Part shown: piece after piece, positions 7,955 through 16,561 of the stretch
Position numbering within the stretch: position 1 is the first letter of the stretch
Layout of the letters: every line of letters starts with the position of its first letter
The notes under the pieces: model-generated
What the model was told of the DNA's origin: nothing
The model's input: only the letters and a program-made list of their open reading frames with translations
The model's database searches: none
Assembly (NCBI GenBank): GCA_003645255.1
Contig: QNES01000022.1
Location: 1 to 36,663, forward strand
DNA from: Gammaproteobacteria bacterium
GTDB taxonomy: Bacteria; Pseudomonadota; Gammaproteobacteria; Beggiatoales; Beggiatoaceae
Direction of reading: 5' to 3'
DNA length: 36,663 nt
Program-made: the position numbers and the translations under genes

Positions 7955-8311
7955 GTGACAGTGCATTTTAAATTAATCATTGCCTTTGTAAATGAAGATA
8001 AAACCAATAAGGTGCTCAATGCTGCCCGTGAAGCGGGCGCAACCGGTGCTACGGTTATTAATCATGCACGAGGTGAAGGTTTGGAACCTATAAAAACCTT
8101 TTTTGGGTTACAGCTAGAAACACAACGTGATGTATTATTACTCGTGGTTGAAGAACATTTATCTCGAACCATTTTAGAAAAGATTGCAAACGTGGCGGGA
8201 TTTGAAGAAAAGGTGGGGGCAGGCATTGCCTTTCAAATTGACGTAGAAGATGCCATCGGTGTTTCTCATCAGATTAGAAAGTTGACTACGGTAGTGGAGG
8301 AACAAATATGA
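7955..8311 (+). CDS. PII-like signalling protein
   Basis: The product is 118 aa with a ferredoxin-like PII fold. GATGATVINHARG (residues 30-40 or so) matches the PII strand leading into the T-loop, and GAGIAFQIDVEDAIGV (88-103) matches the nucleotide-binding C-terminal part. The T-loop region GEGLEPIKTFFGLQLETQ is shorter than in GlnB and has no tyrosine at the uridylylation position, so control by UMPylation is unlikely. Start candidates are GTG 7955, 4 nt after GGAG, or GTG 7961, 10 nt after it. It overlaps the CBS gene by 4 bp and follows the DUF1538 pair. A regulator binding the transporter is the simplest reading; this is inferred from context. Confidence 0.88.
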   Translation: MTVHFKLIIAFVNEDKTNKVLNAAREAGATGATVINHARGEGLEPIKTFFGLQLETQRDVLLLVVEEHLSRTILEKIANVAGFEEKVGAGIAFQIDVEDAIGVSHQIRKLTTVVEEQI

Positions 8312-8715
8312 ATCCGGTTAACATGGTACGGGTACGTGATGTGATGAAAACGGAATTTGACAGAATAGATGGTATCAAAACCATTGCAGATGCACTTAGT
8401 CAAATGAAACACCCGGAAGTGAAATGCTTAATTGTTAACAAACGTCATTCTGATGATGAATTGGGCATATTATTGTTATCCGAGATTGCCCGTCATGTAT
8501 TGGCAAAGGACCGTTCCCCAACACGAGTGAATGTTTATGAAATTATGCTTAAACCGGTGATTACAGTTTCACCACAAATGGACATTCGTTATTGTGCTCG
8601 ATTATTTGATCGTTTCAATATTTTACGCGCCCCGGTGGTAGAAAACGATGATGTCATAGGTATTGTTGGATTTTCTGACATTGTACTACGTGGCATGAGT
8701 GAATATTATAATTGA
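8308..8715 (+). CDS. CBS-domain pair protein
   Basis: The product is 135 aa and consists of two CBS motifs only. The first is VRDVMKTEFDRIDGIKTIADAL with GILLLSEIARHVL. The second is VYEIMLKPVITVSPQMDI with RFNILRAPVVENDDVIGIVGFSDIVL. Such pairs (Bateman modules) bind adenine nucleotides and act as energy sensors. A GGAGG site sits inside the end of the PII-like gene, and the ATG overlaps that gene's stop, so translation is coupled. With two nucleotide-binding proteins following a carrier pair, the four genes read as one regulated transport unit. It ends before a stretch of AATTCACAATTTACAATT repeat. Confidence 0.9.
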   Translation: MNPVNMVRVRDVMKTEFDRIDGIKTIADALSQMKHPEVKCLIVNKRHSDDELGILLLSEIARHVLAKDRSPTRVNVYEIMLKPVITVSPQMDIRYCARLFDRFNILRAPVVENDDVIGIVGFSDIVLRGMSEYYN

Positions 8716-8789
8716 ATTCAGTTATCAGTTATAATTTTTAATTCACAATTTACAATTACGCTCTGAAATAATTACTACGTTTCCCATTC

Positions 8790-9509
8790 ATGATGTCAAA
8801 TACGGTGTTACCACTTCTAACAGCCGAATCACTCAAAATCCAACGCGGCGAGGGTCAAAGTGCAAAACTGATTTTAAAGGGCGATGCTAAATGCACTTTT
8901 ATTATCGAAACAGGGCAATTTTATTATCTTACCGGTCCCTCTGGTGTTGGCAAAAGTACCCTCCTATGGACATTAGCACGTTTGCATCCATTGATAGCGG
9001 GCATACTACGGCTCCACGATATTAGGCATACAGAAATAACGGTTGCTCGTTGGCGCACCGAAATTGCCTTACTGCCGCAAAGACCCGTTATAATGCAGGG
9101 AACAATTGCCGACAACCTACTTTATCCACTACACACCTTTCACATACAAAAAGAACGCCTCAAAGAGCGACAAGAATCCCTACCCAATGTAGAAACATTA
9201 GAAAGAGAACTACATTCAGTCGGACTTAATGATCTCCCTTTGGAACGCGAAGCCACTTCATTATCCGGTGGACAACAAGCACGATTAGCCTTAATAAGAC
9301 TCTTGCTCACTAAACCAAAATTAATACTTGCTGACGAACCCACCGCCGGTGTTGATAAAATCGCAGCTGATTTAGTGTTTAATCGCCTACACCAATTTTG
9401 TGAAACCGGCGGCGCCGTCATAATGACCAGTCATATGTATGCTGATCGCATAAAAAATGCGCAAATACAGTTAGATGGCCAAGGTACACTTCAATTAATT
9501 GATAACTGA
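8790..9509 (+). CDS. fetA: ABC transporter ATP-binding protein, FetA-like
   Basis: The product is 239 aa. The ABC motifs are complete: Walker A GPSGVGKST near residue 49, a Q-loop in LLPQRPVIMQGT, signature LSGGQQARLAL, Walker B LILADEPTAGVD and an H-loop in TSHMYADR. Its partner, the next gene, is a FetB-type permease, so this is the ATPase of the FetAB (YbbL/YbbM) exporter linked in E. coli to iron homeostasis under oxidative stress. A run of extra residues (ERLKERQESLPNVETLERE) between Q-loop and signature is longer than in compact members. No ribosome site is obvious at the double ATG. Confidence 0.85.
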   Translation: MMSNTVLPLLTAESLKIQRGEGQSAKLILKGDAKCTFIIETGQFYYLTGPSGVGKSTLLWTLARLHPLIAGILRLHDIRHTEITVARWRTEIALLPQRPVIMQGTIADNLLYPLHTFHIQKERLKERQESLPNVETLERELHSVGLNDLPLEREATSLSGGQQARLALIRLLLTKPKLILADEPTAGVDKIAADLVFNRLHQFCETGGAVIMTSHMYADRIKNAQIQLDGQGTLQLIDN

Positions 9510-9510
9510 T

Positions 9511-10290
9511 ATGATGACAGGCGCAATCGATATCGGCTGGCTAGAATTATTACTTGCCACCTTTTTTATCATGGCAGCAGGTGCCGTGTCCATTGCCATG
9601 TCACTGGGGCTATTACAGTCCCTTGCCATTGCCACACTACGTACCTATTTACAACTTATTGCACTCGGTTTTGTTCTAACCTGGATTTTCCAAATATACA
9701 CCGTCTGGATAGTTTTAGGTGTTTTTTTATTTATGATGTTAATGACAGCGCAAATTTCGCTCAAGCGCGTCAAGCACAAACCACCTAATCTCTATTTCAG
9801 TACACTGAGTGCCGTTTTTATTACTGGTATAATTGTCACCTTTTCAGTGACAGGATTAATTGTGCAAGTTGAACCTTGGTATGAACCCCGCTATGTCATC
9901 AGCATTGGTGGTATGGTACTTGGCAGTATCATGAATGGAATCGCCCTCGCTTTGGAGCGTTTATTTGACGATTTTAAAAAACGTGCTGCCGAAATGAATC
10001 AAGCACTCGCCTTCGGTGGCAGCCCTTGGGAAGCCTCACTTCCCAGTATTCGCACCGCCATCACTGCCGGACTCATACCCACAATTAATTCTATGAATGC
10101 CGTCGGATTAGTCATGATTCCAGGTATGATGACAGGGCAACTCTTAGCCGGTGCGGATCCAATTCAAGCAGCGAAATATCAGATTGTCGTTATGTTAATG
10201 GTATCAGCTGCAACCGCCCTGGGTTCAATGATTAGTGTCTATTTTGCTTATAAACGTGCATTTGATAGTGAATGGCGATTTATTTTTTAA
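9511..10290 (+). CDS. fetB: ABC transporter permease, FetB-like (UPF0014)
   Basis: The product is 259 aa from ATG 9511, immediately after the fetA stop at 9507-9509. It has about seven membrane helices. The region RTYLQLIALGFVLTWIF and the C-terminal block ATAGLIPTINSMNAVGLVMIPGM-like stretch (present here as AITAGLIPTINSMN and VGLVMIPGMMTGQLL) are typical of the YbbM/FetB family. Together with fetA it should form a homodimeric permease with two ATPases exporting iron or another metal. The frame opens 12 nt earlier at a TTG, but that would overlap fetA and lacks support. Confidence 0.87.
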   Translation: MMTGAIDIGWLELLLATFFIMAAGAVSIAMSLGLLQSLAIATLRTYLQLIALGFVLTWIFQIYTVWIVLGVFLFMMLMTAQISLKRVKHKPPNLYFSTLSAVFITGIIVTFSVTGLIVQVEPWYEPRYVISIGGMVLGSIMNGIALALERLFDDFKKRAAEMNQALAFGGSPWEASLPSIRTAITAGLIPTINSMNAVGLVMIPGMMTGQLLAGADPIQAAKYQIVVMLMVSAATALGSMISVYFAYKRAFDSEWRFIF

Positions 10291-10333
10291 AACTCTCAAA
10301 GAGAGGGGATGTTCTAACACTGCCATTAAGTTA

Positions 10334-10378
10334 AGGGCAACCATTCAGTCTTGCCCTAGTTATTTCAGGCACGTTCCT
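10334..10378. repeat. Interspersed repeat ending GGCACGTTCC
   Basis: AGGGCAA (10334-10340) and TTGCCCT (10351-10357) form a hairpin. The following CTAGTTATTTCAGGCACGTTCC-like end closely resembles 22214-22235. It lies between the convergent fetB and WD40 genes and may serve as their terminator. Confidence 0.55.
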
Positions 10379-10385
10379 TAGAAAC

Positions 10386-13300
10386 TCATTGACTTTTTCC
10401 CAATAACCTATATTGTTCCAAGACTTTAATCCTCTCTTCATAAGCTTGCAAGCAAAATTTGACAGATTGTTCGCAATGCGGGTTCCGAACAGTGTATAAC
10501 CATAATCTTAATTCTTGCTCAAGCTGTTCTTGAAAATCTGAATGGGACGATTTCTTCAACTGATGATACATTTTATGGTTTTGGTTCTCAAGCTTCCAAA
10601 GTAAAGCGTTATCACAAATAACATGCTCACTTTTATCAAATTCTTGTTCTTCAAAGCAAAATAGAGGCCGTTTTTTGCCACTGGAACTTTGACTATAGAT
10701 CGTTTGTAAAGGTGTCAAAGTCTGTTGTGCTTGAGCGGCAATTTGCCTTACCAGGTTTCTAGGCTCAAACTTGAAACAAGCCTCTAGCTTTTTTGCCTGT
10801 TTAAACAAATTAACAGCCTTTTCAATTTTACCCGCTCGTGCTAACGCTTTTCCCTGCTCCATCAGCCTTTGACTTTCAGTCGTTGGCAAAGAAAATTTGT
10901 GGCGTTGTTCAGAAGTTAGACAACGTGGTACAATTTGATTGGCATAATCAATCAATGCTTGGGTATTAGAAAATACTGGCCACAGACGTGCCGTTTTATC
11001 CTTTGAAGCTGTGACCACGCGTTGACCGTCTGGACTGAAAGCGGTATAATAAAGCCAATCGTTAGGATGCCCTTCAAGTATCCCCTTAAGTTTGCCGCTA
11101 GAAATCTCCAACAAACGGGCAACTTTACCAGTGGTGACCAGATGCTGACCCGAAGGACTCAATGCCGCGTGAGAAATTCCCCTTTGATGTCCTTTAAACA
11201 CCTTAACAGGCATGTCACTAAATAGGTCCCATAAATGGGCAGTTCTATCCCAAGAGGTTGTGATAATACGTTTACCCGAAGGAGTGAAGGCAACGTAAGA
11301 AAGTCCCTTTTTATGTCCTTTAAAGACTTTGAGTTGTATGCCACTACTGACATTCCATAAACGAGCAGTTTTGTCACTAGAAGCCGTCACCACGCTTTGA
11401 CTATCAGGACTGAATGCAGCATAAACCACCTCATCTTTATGTCCTTCAAGTACATGGAGAATTTTACCGCTTGCGACTTTCCATAAACGAGCGGTATGAT
11501 CTCTGGAAACCGTGAGTACATATTGGCTATTGGGGCTAAAAACAACACTTCTAACCGTTTTTTCATGCCCTTTAAGCACATGAATGGTTTTACCATTGGA
11601 GACAGACCATAGGCGGGCTGTATTATCCTCAGAAGCGGTTACTACATACTGACCATCTGGACTGAATTCAGCGTTTCTAACCACGCTATTATGTCCATCA
11701 AGTACATGAAGCAGTTTGCCACTTTTCACTTCCCAGAGACGAGCAGTATGGTCCCAAGAAGTTGTAACGACACGTTGACTGTCAGGACTAAAGGTAGCGT
11801 GGTAAACGCTTGCTTTGTGTCCTTCAAGCACCTCTTTTAGTTTGCCAGTAGAAACTTCCCATAGACGGGCTGTTTTATCCTTTGAAGCCGTCACGAGGTA
11901 TTCACCCGATTGACTAAAAGCGACTTGAGTAACTGGTTTTTTATGTCCCTTAAGTACTTTGAATAATTCATCACCGGACATTTTCCACAAACGGGCGGTG
12001 TTATCCATAGAAGCAGTGACTACCGCTTGACTATCATGACTAAAAGCCGCGTGGAAAATGCTTTTTTTATGACCCTTAAATATATTAATAAGCTTACCAC
12101 TTTGAGTATCCCACAAACGCGCCGTCTTATCCTCTGATACCGTGATAACATATTGACCGTTTGGACTGAAACTCGCATAATAAATCCTACCCAGATGTCC
12201 TTTAAGCATTCTTAAACGTTTACCACTAGCGACATCCCACAGGCGAGCGGTGTTATCCCAAGAAGCTGTCAGCACCTGTTGACCAGATGGACTAAAAGCA
12301 GCAATTGATACCCCATTTTCATGTCCTTCAAGTATCTGGAAGAGTTTACCACTTTTAACTTGCCATAGACGGGCGGTGTTATCAAAAGAAGCTGTTACCA
12401 CGCGCTGACCGTTGGGACTAAAGGCGGCATGATAGACACCATTTTTATGCCCTTCAAATATTTTAAGAAGTTTTGCATTAGAAACGTCCCATAGACGAGC
12501 TGTTTTATCCAACGATGCAGTAACTAATTTCAGACCGTCAGGGCTAAAAGCAGCGTGAAACACACCACTTTCATGTCCCTCAAATACTTTAAGAAGTTCG
12601 CCACTGATTTCCCACAAGCGAACGCCTCCTCCTCCACCAACAGTGACTAAACTCTGACCGTCAGGACTGAAAGTGCCTTGAAAAACCCCTTCTTGATGTC
12701 CTTCAAGCACCTGAATCAGTTTACCATTGTCAACCTGCCAGAGACGGGCGGTATTATCCATCGAAGTTGTCACTAAATACCGATCATTTGGACTAAAAGC
12801 AGCATAAACGACTGCCTTTTTATGTCCTTCAAACAGATGTAAGAGTTTGCCACTATTCACTTCCCACAGGCAAACCTGGTTATCCCCAGAAGTGGTAACA
12901 ATACGTTGTCCATCGTGACTAAAAGCCACATGATAAACAGAATCTCCATGCAATTTCAGAACATGACGTTCGCGTAATTTAAGAACCGCTTCATAAAGTT
13001 TTTCTTCTGCTTTAGGCAAGTAAGGTATTTCAGGGGCAGACATATCTTTAGGTAAAGCTTCCAAAGCAAATAAAAGCCCATTAGCGACGTTGCCCTCTTC
13101 TGTTTCATTTTGAGCTAATTCTACCAATAACAGAGAACGATGTTGTTGAGCTTGATTTTTAGCTTGATACGCCATGATGCCAAACCAAACTGCCAGCACA
13201 GTCAAGAAAATACTAACGATAAATCCTACGCCTATCATCGTCATATTTTGACGCGCTTGTTGTAATTCGCGTTTTCGTGCCGTTTCTTTCTTTTGTTCTT

Positions 13301-14711
13301 CTCGCTTTTCTTCAGCATCGCTTTGGGTTAAAAAACGCATAGCTAATTCAAAATATTGCCCTTGATTTTTACCATAGCGTTTAGCCCAAATCAGGTTCGG
13401 TTTTTCAGAGTGATACCAATTTAGGGCATTCGCTAGATCTAAGCCTTTCCATAATTCTGCTTGACCTTCTTCTTTTAGAAGGGCAGTTGTTTCTAAACGA
13501 CGATAGGCATCAGCCGATATAGCTTCTTCTTTTGTCCATTTTCTTAAACGTTGCCATTGCCGAATGAGACTTTCATGGCTAATGTCTAGTATCGTTTTAG
13601 GTTCTAATACTTGATCTCGTGGCGGCGTTAAAAAACTTCGCCCGTCTTGGCGAAATACTTCTATTACTGCAACCACTTTTTGCCAAGACACATTAGCTAA
13701 ACTTGCCACAGCGGATAATTTGACAGGGCGGCGCGTATCACGGTGTCCATTGCTTCTTTCTGTCAAACTGCGAAATAAAATTTCGGCTATTTCTTGCTGG
13801 GTAGAATTCAGTCCAGCGTAGGCAACATTGGCATGTTGAGACAAAGCGTTTTCTAACTCGCCGATTTGTTCATAATGTGTTAAGCTTAAAATAGCCCTGT
13901 TAGGATTTTCAAAATGAGCCAATCGCCACATTCGCATCAAGGCATGTTGTAATTGGGGTAATTTATCGGGATCAGTACCCACTTCATTAAGCAAGTGGTT
14001 GACTAATGCCGGTTCAACTTCATCACCAAAAACAGCCGCGGGCATTTCAATCGCATCACGCAATTGCTCACGAGTTAATCGAGGTGTTAGAAAAAGTCCT
14101 TGATTAATCGCCTCTGGCAAACCGTAAAACGTGGCACAATCACCGAGAAAATCGGAGCGCATCGTAATAATGACATAAAGTGCCGGATGGGTACTGCTTG
14201 CTAATAATAATTTGACAAAAGCCGCGGCATCATTTTTATCACCGTGTTGATAATAGCGGAAAATTTCTTCAAACTGATCAACTAAGATTAATAAACTGGT
14301 ATCATCTGGTAAGGGTGTATTGGCTAGGAGTTCATGGATACTTTTGGGACCGCGCCGTAAACTGGGTTGTAATAATGAAATGGTTGCTTCATCAATAATT
14401 GTGGCAGTATCGCCTAATATCTTGTTTTCTAAAAAGGTTTCCGTTAACCGCCTAAAAGGACGGTTGCCAGGACGTAGTTCAGCCACTTTCCAACTTCCAC
14501 ATGCCCCTGCCATAAAGCCTGCTTCTAAAGCCGCCAACAAGCCGGTGCGTACCAATGAAGATTTGCCACAACCGGACGGTCCGACTACCGCTAGAAAATG
14601 GCTATTTCCTAAGCGTTGTATGAGTTGGTCAGTATGCTCTTCCCGCCCAAAAAAAATGTCGGTTTCATCGCGTTCATAAGGACGCAAACCTGGATAGGGA
14701 AAATCGCTCAT
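10386..14711 (-). CDS. nSTAND1 NTPase with transmembrane helix and 16 WD40 repeats
   Basis: The product is 1441 aa. The N-terminus YPGLRPYERDETDIFFGRE is the usual nSTAND1 entry. Walker A GPSGCGKSS is at residues 44-52, and Walker B LLILVDQFEE is at 140-149. A winged-helix-like region follows to about 400. A Lys/Glu-rich coiled stretch near 465-485 precedes one membrane helix at about 487-510. Residues 586-1244 hold 16 WD40 repeats of about 41 aa, most ending in ARLW; blade 15 is degenerate (VARLLEI). A helical C-terminal tail of about 195 aa follows. STAND proteins use ATP-driven oligomerisation to pass on a sensed signal. The propellers are the likely sensor, or protein-docking surface. The start overlaps the upstream TIR gene's stop by 4 bp, so the pair should act together. 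Confidence 0.9.
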   Translation of the reverse strand: MSDFPYPGLRPYERDETDIFFGREEHTDQLIQRLGNSHFLAVVGPSGCGKSSLVRTGLLAALEAGFMAGACGSWKVAELRPGNRPFRRLTETFLENKILGDTATIIDEATISLLQPSLRRGPKSIHELLANTPLPDDTSLLILVDQFEEIFRYYQHGDKNDAAAFVKLLLASSTHPALYVIITMRSDFLGDCATFYGLPEAINQGLFLTPRLTREQLRDAIEMPAAVFGDEVEPALVNHLLNEVGTDPDKLPQLQHALMRMWRLAHFENPNRAILSLTHYEQIGELENALSQHANVAYAGLNSTQQEIAEILFRSLTERSNGHRDTRRPVKLSAVASLANVSWQKVVAVIEVFRQDGRSFLTPPRDQVLEPKTILDISHESLIRQWQRLRKWTKEEAISADAYRRLETTALLKEEGQAELWKGLDLANALNWYHSEKPNLIWAKRYGKNQGQYFELAMRFLTQSDAEEKREEQKKETARKRELQQARQNMTMIGVGFIVSIFLTVLAVWFGIMAYQAKNQAQQHRSLLLVELAQNETEEGNVANGLLFALEALPKDMSAPEIPYLPKAEEKLYEAVLKLRERHVLKLHGDSVYHVAFSHDGQRIVTTSGDNQVCLWEVNSGKLLHLFEGHKKAVVYAAFSPNDRYLVTTSMDNTARLWQVDNGKLIQVLEGHQEGVFQGTFSPDGQSLVTVGGGGGVRLWEISGELLKVFEGHESGVFHAAFSPDGLKLVTASLDKTARLWDVSNAKLLKIFEGHKNGVYHAAFSPNGQRVVTASFDNTARLWQVKSGKLFQILEGHENGVSIAAFSPSGQQVLTASWDNTARLWDVASGKRLRMLKGHLGRIYYASFSPNGQYVITVSEDKTARLWDTQSGKLINIFKGHKKSIFHAAFSHDSQAVVTASMDNTARLWKMSGDELFKVLKGHKKPVTQVAFSQSGEYLVTASKDKTARLWEVSTGKLKEVLEGHKASVYHATFSPDSQRVVTTSWDHTARLWEVKSGKLLHVLDGHNSVVRNAEFSPDGQYVVTASEDNTARLWSVSNGKTIHVLKGHEKTVRSVVFSPNSQYVLTVSRDHTARLWKVASGKILHVLEGHKDEVVYAAFSPDSQSVVTASSDKTARLWNVSSGIQLKVFKGHKKGLSYVAFTPSGKRIITTSWDRTAHLWDLFSDMPVKVFKGHQRGISHAALSPSGQHLVTTGKVARLLEISSGKLKGILEGHPNDWLYYTAFSPDGQRVVTASKDKTARLWPVFSNTQALIDYANQIVPRCLTSEQRHKFSLPTTESQRLMEQGKALARAGKIEKAVNLFKQAKKLEACFKFEPRNLVRQIAAQAQQTLTPLQTIYSQSSSGKKRPLFCFEEQEFDKSEHVICDNALLWKLENQNHKMYHQLKKSSHSDFQEQLEQELRLWLYTVRNPHCEQSVKFCLQAYEERIKVLEQYRLLGKSQ
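10978..12960 (-). repeat. Coding tandem array of 16 WD40 units
   Basis: About sixteen units of roughly 123-126 nt lie head to tail in the STAND gene. Recurrent pieces are codons for EGHK, AAFSPDGQ, VVTAS, DNTARLW and SGKLL. The units are close enough in sequence to recombine, so copy number may vary between strains. This is a coding repeat and not a CRISPR array. Confidence 0.9.
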
Positions 14712-16147
14712 GTTTTTAAAATTCGTATAAATTGTGGTAAACAGGTTTCAATTTGTAGCGTTGGACATTCCAATACCTGGACTTGACATAAAGCCATATT
14801 AATAGAAGGTTTATCAGCCCATGGTTGATCGAAAATGGCAACGACTTTTAGGGGTTGCTCTCGTCTTGGCTGCATTCGCCGACATTGTATCAGATATTGG
14901 CGTATTTTTTTCACTGGCGTTTTATGATAGGGTACAATAACTGCATCACAAGCCAATAAATTTTCTTCTAAATCTTCCCGTATTTCAGTGGGTGATGTTT
15001 CAGCAGTCATTTCTAGGGGTAGACTGTAGTCAATACTTTCTGCTTCTAAAAATTCTTTAATTTGTTCTCCTAATGCTCTATCTTCACGAGCGACATTAAT
15101 AAATACCCAGGTACCTTGTGTGTTAAGCGAAGCGGGTTTTTCCTTTTTGGGTTGGATATTTTTAAAGACTAATTCTTGAAAATCCACCAACTCTGTCACT
15201 ATCACAGTACTACCTTGTAATAAAGCACGATTAACCGAATCCTGTATTGGTTGTAAGTCTAGTGCTGGCTCACGCCATTGTAAAACAGGTAATTGAGCAG
15301 CTTGTGCGCATTCATATTGAAATTGAGGATAATTAAAAAAGGGATCAATTTTTTCACTGAGCAATTGTACAAATAAGCAACTCTTAGCTAAATCTTCTTC
15401 AAGTTCTTGCTTAATCGTTGTCAATGAATATTCTTTATTCGGTAAGATATGCATACCTTGTTGATCCAAATAGCGTATCACTTCATTACGGCGTTCTTCT
15501 AAATCTGCTGTGACTTTTGCTATGAAAACGGTGTTTTTTGGCGAAATTTCAGAGTTTGTTAAAACTTCTGGAGGTTTATCAATTGTTTTAGCCTCTTTTT
15601 TTAAGGCTTTGAGTTTATCCGCTAATTGATGAGCTAAATCATCAAGTCTTTGATAATACTCACGTTCTTCTGGATGCGGTTGTGGTGTTGCTAAAGTATG
15701 AATTCTACCAGTATCATCACGCAACCAGAATTTATAACCCAGTAAATCCTTTAATCCTTCAGGTCGTTCATCTATTTCCATTTCATCGTGTTCAATGATA
15801 AACACACGCCCGGCACTTATGCCGACTTTATTAATAAAAGTATCCAATTCTAATTGACATAATTGCGACTCTATATATCCTGGAGATAAAATCAGTACCA
15901 TTGTTGCAGCACTTTCTAAAGACTTAAGCGTTTCAGGGGTGACAGGATTATTACCCTGAGCTTCAGAGTCCATCCAAAGCGAAAAGGCATCGGCGCGACC
16001 TAATTTTTGTCCCAATTTTATTTTCAGACCATTGATTAAAGTGGTTACCCAACCTTTATCTGCCCCAATCAGGGCTTGGTCATCAATCTGGGCATAGCTC
16101 ACAAAAATGTCGTGTTGGTACTGAGGCACATAAACAGACATGCTCAT
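14708..16147 (-). CDS. TIR-domain protein with two further TIR-like segments
   Basis: The product is 479 aa. Residues 11-110 form a TIR domain: HDIFVSYAQID opens it, LWMDSEA follows, and SPGYIESQLCQLEL (88-101) gives the conserved Glu100 used by NAD-cleaving TIRs. The usual Trp before Cys is Leu here. Residues about 205-330 (NTVFIAKVTADLEERRNEVI, EEDLAKSCLFVQLLSEKID, YPQFQYE) and 346-479 (TWVFINVAREDRALGEQI, LEENLLACDAVIVPYHKT) repeat the same strand-helix order. They look like two diverged TIR folds without obvious catalytic Glu. A two-Met start (residues 1 and 3) lies at 16147. The 3' end overlaps the nSTAND1-WD40 gene by 4 bp. A plausible role is effector plus adaptor for that NTPase in signalling or phage defence; this is inference. 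Confidence 0.82.
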   Translation of the reverse strand: MSMSVYVPQYQHDIFVSYAQIDDQALIGADKGWVTTLINGLKIKLGQKLGRADAFSLWMDSEAQGNNPVTPETLKSLESAATMVLILSPGYIESQLCQLELDTFINKVGISAGRVFIIEHDEMEIDERPEGLKDLLGYKFWLRDDTGRIHTLATPQPHPEEREYYQRLDDLAHQLADKLKALKKEAKTIDKPPEVLTNSEISPKNTVFIAKVTADLEERRNEVIRYLDQQGMHILPNKEYSLTTIKQELEEDLAKSCLFVQLLSEKIDPFFNYPQFQYECAQAAQLPVLQWREPALDLQPIQDSVNRALLQGSTVIVTELVDFQELVFKNIQPKKEKPASLNTQGTWVFINVAREDRALGEQIKEFLEAESIDYSLPLEMTAETSPTEIREDLEENLLACDAVIVPYHKTPVKKIRQYLIQCRRMQPRREQPLKVVAIFDQPWADKPSINMALCQVQVLECPTLQIETCLPQFIRILKT

Positions 16148-16274
16148 AAATTAATTAACATTTGACAATAAAAAATGATTAAGTTTAATGGGAATTGTGA
16201 ATTAGTAATTGGTAATTGGAAAAGATTATGATTTTCTAAACCATTTCCCCATTCCTCATTCACAATGAACCTAA

Positions 16275-16299
16275 CGGGCAATGAAGTTTCACAATTCCC
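16275..16299. repeat. Left copy of a 25-bp direct repeat flanking a secreted orphan gene
   Basis: The motif CGGGCAATGAAGTTTCACAA plus TTCCC recurs at 17118-17142 with two mismatches in the same orientation. The two copies flank the orphan gene at 16562-17077, 843 bp apart. The rest of 16148-16361 holds AATTGTGAATT- and GGTAATTGG-type runs and no gene. Confidence 0.6.
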
Positions 16300-16363
16300 C
16301 ATTTAAAATAAATTTGATGTGGATTTTGTATCCTAAATAATATATAATTAAATATAAATGTCC

Positions 16364-16396
16364 AAACCTGCCAGGTTTTTAAAACCTGGCAGGTTT
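16364..16396. repeat. CCTGCCAGG palindromic repeat
   Basis: AAACCTGCCAGGTTT (16364-16378) and AAACCTGGCAGGTTT (16382-16396) are perfect reverse complements. Related copies lie at 19230, 22009 and 31879. An open frame runs through it into the downstream gene, but the encoded residues are repeat-derived, so I do not start the gene here. Confidence 0.8.
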
Positions 16397-16561
16397 AGTA
16401 TTCAAGGTTTGAGTTTTTTTGAGTTTTTTAAAACAGAGTTGACCGGTTTTAGAAACTTGTTAAATTCTAAAACCCGAAAACTTGACAATTTGAAGTATAT
16501 CTATATATTATTCATTTTTTTCATAAATCTGTTATTATACTCAACTCAATCAGGAACCGAA

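Noticed and set aside
10978-12960. Regularly spaced repeats that could suggest a CRISPR array
   Set aside because: Units are about 125 nt, continuous with no spacers, and in frame as WD40 repeats.
16358-16561. N-terminal extension of the secreted orphan protein
   Set aside because: Its residues derive from a CCTG palindrome, and a good ribosome site plus a signal peptide support ATG 16562.
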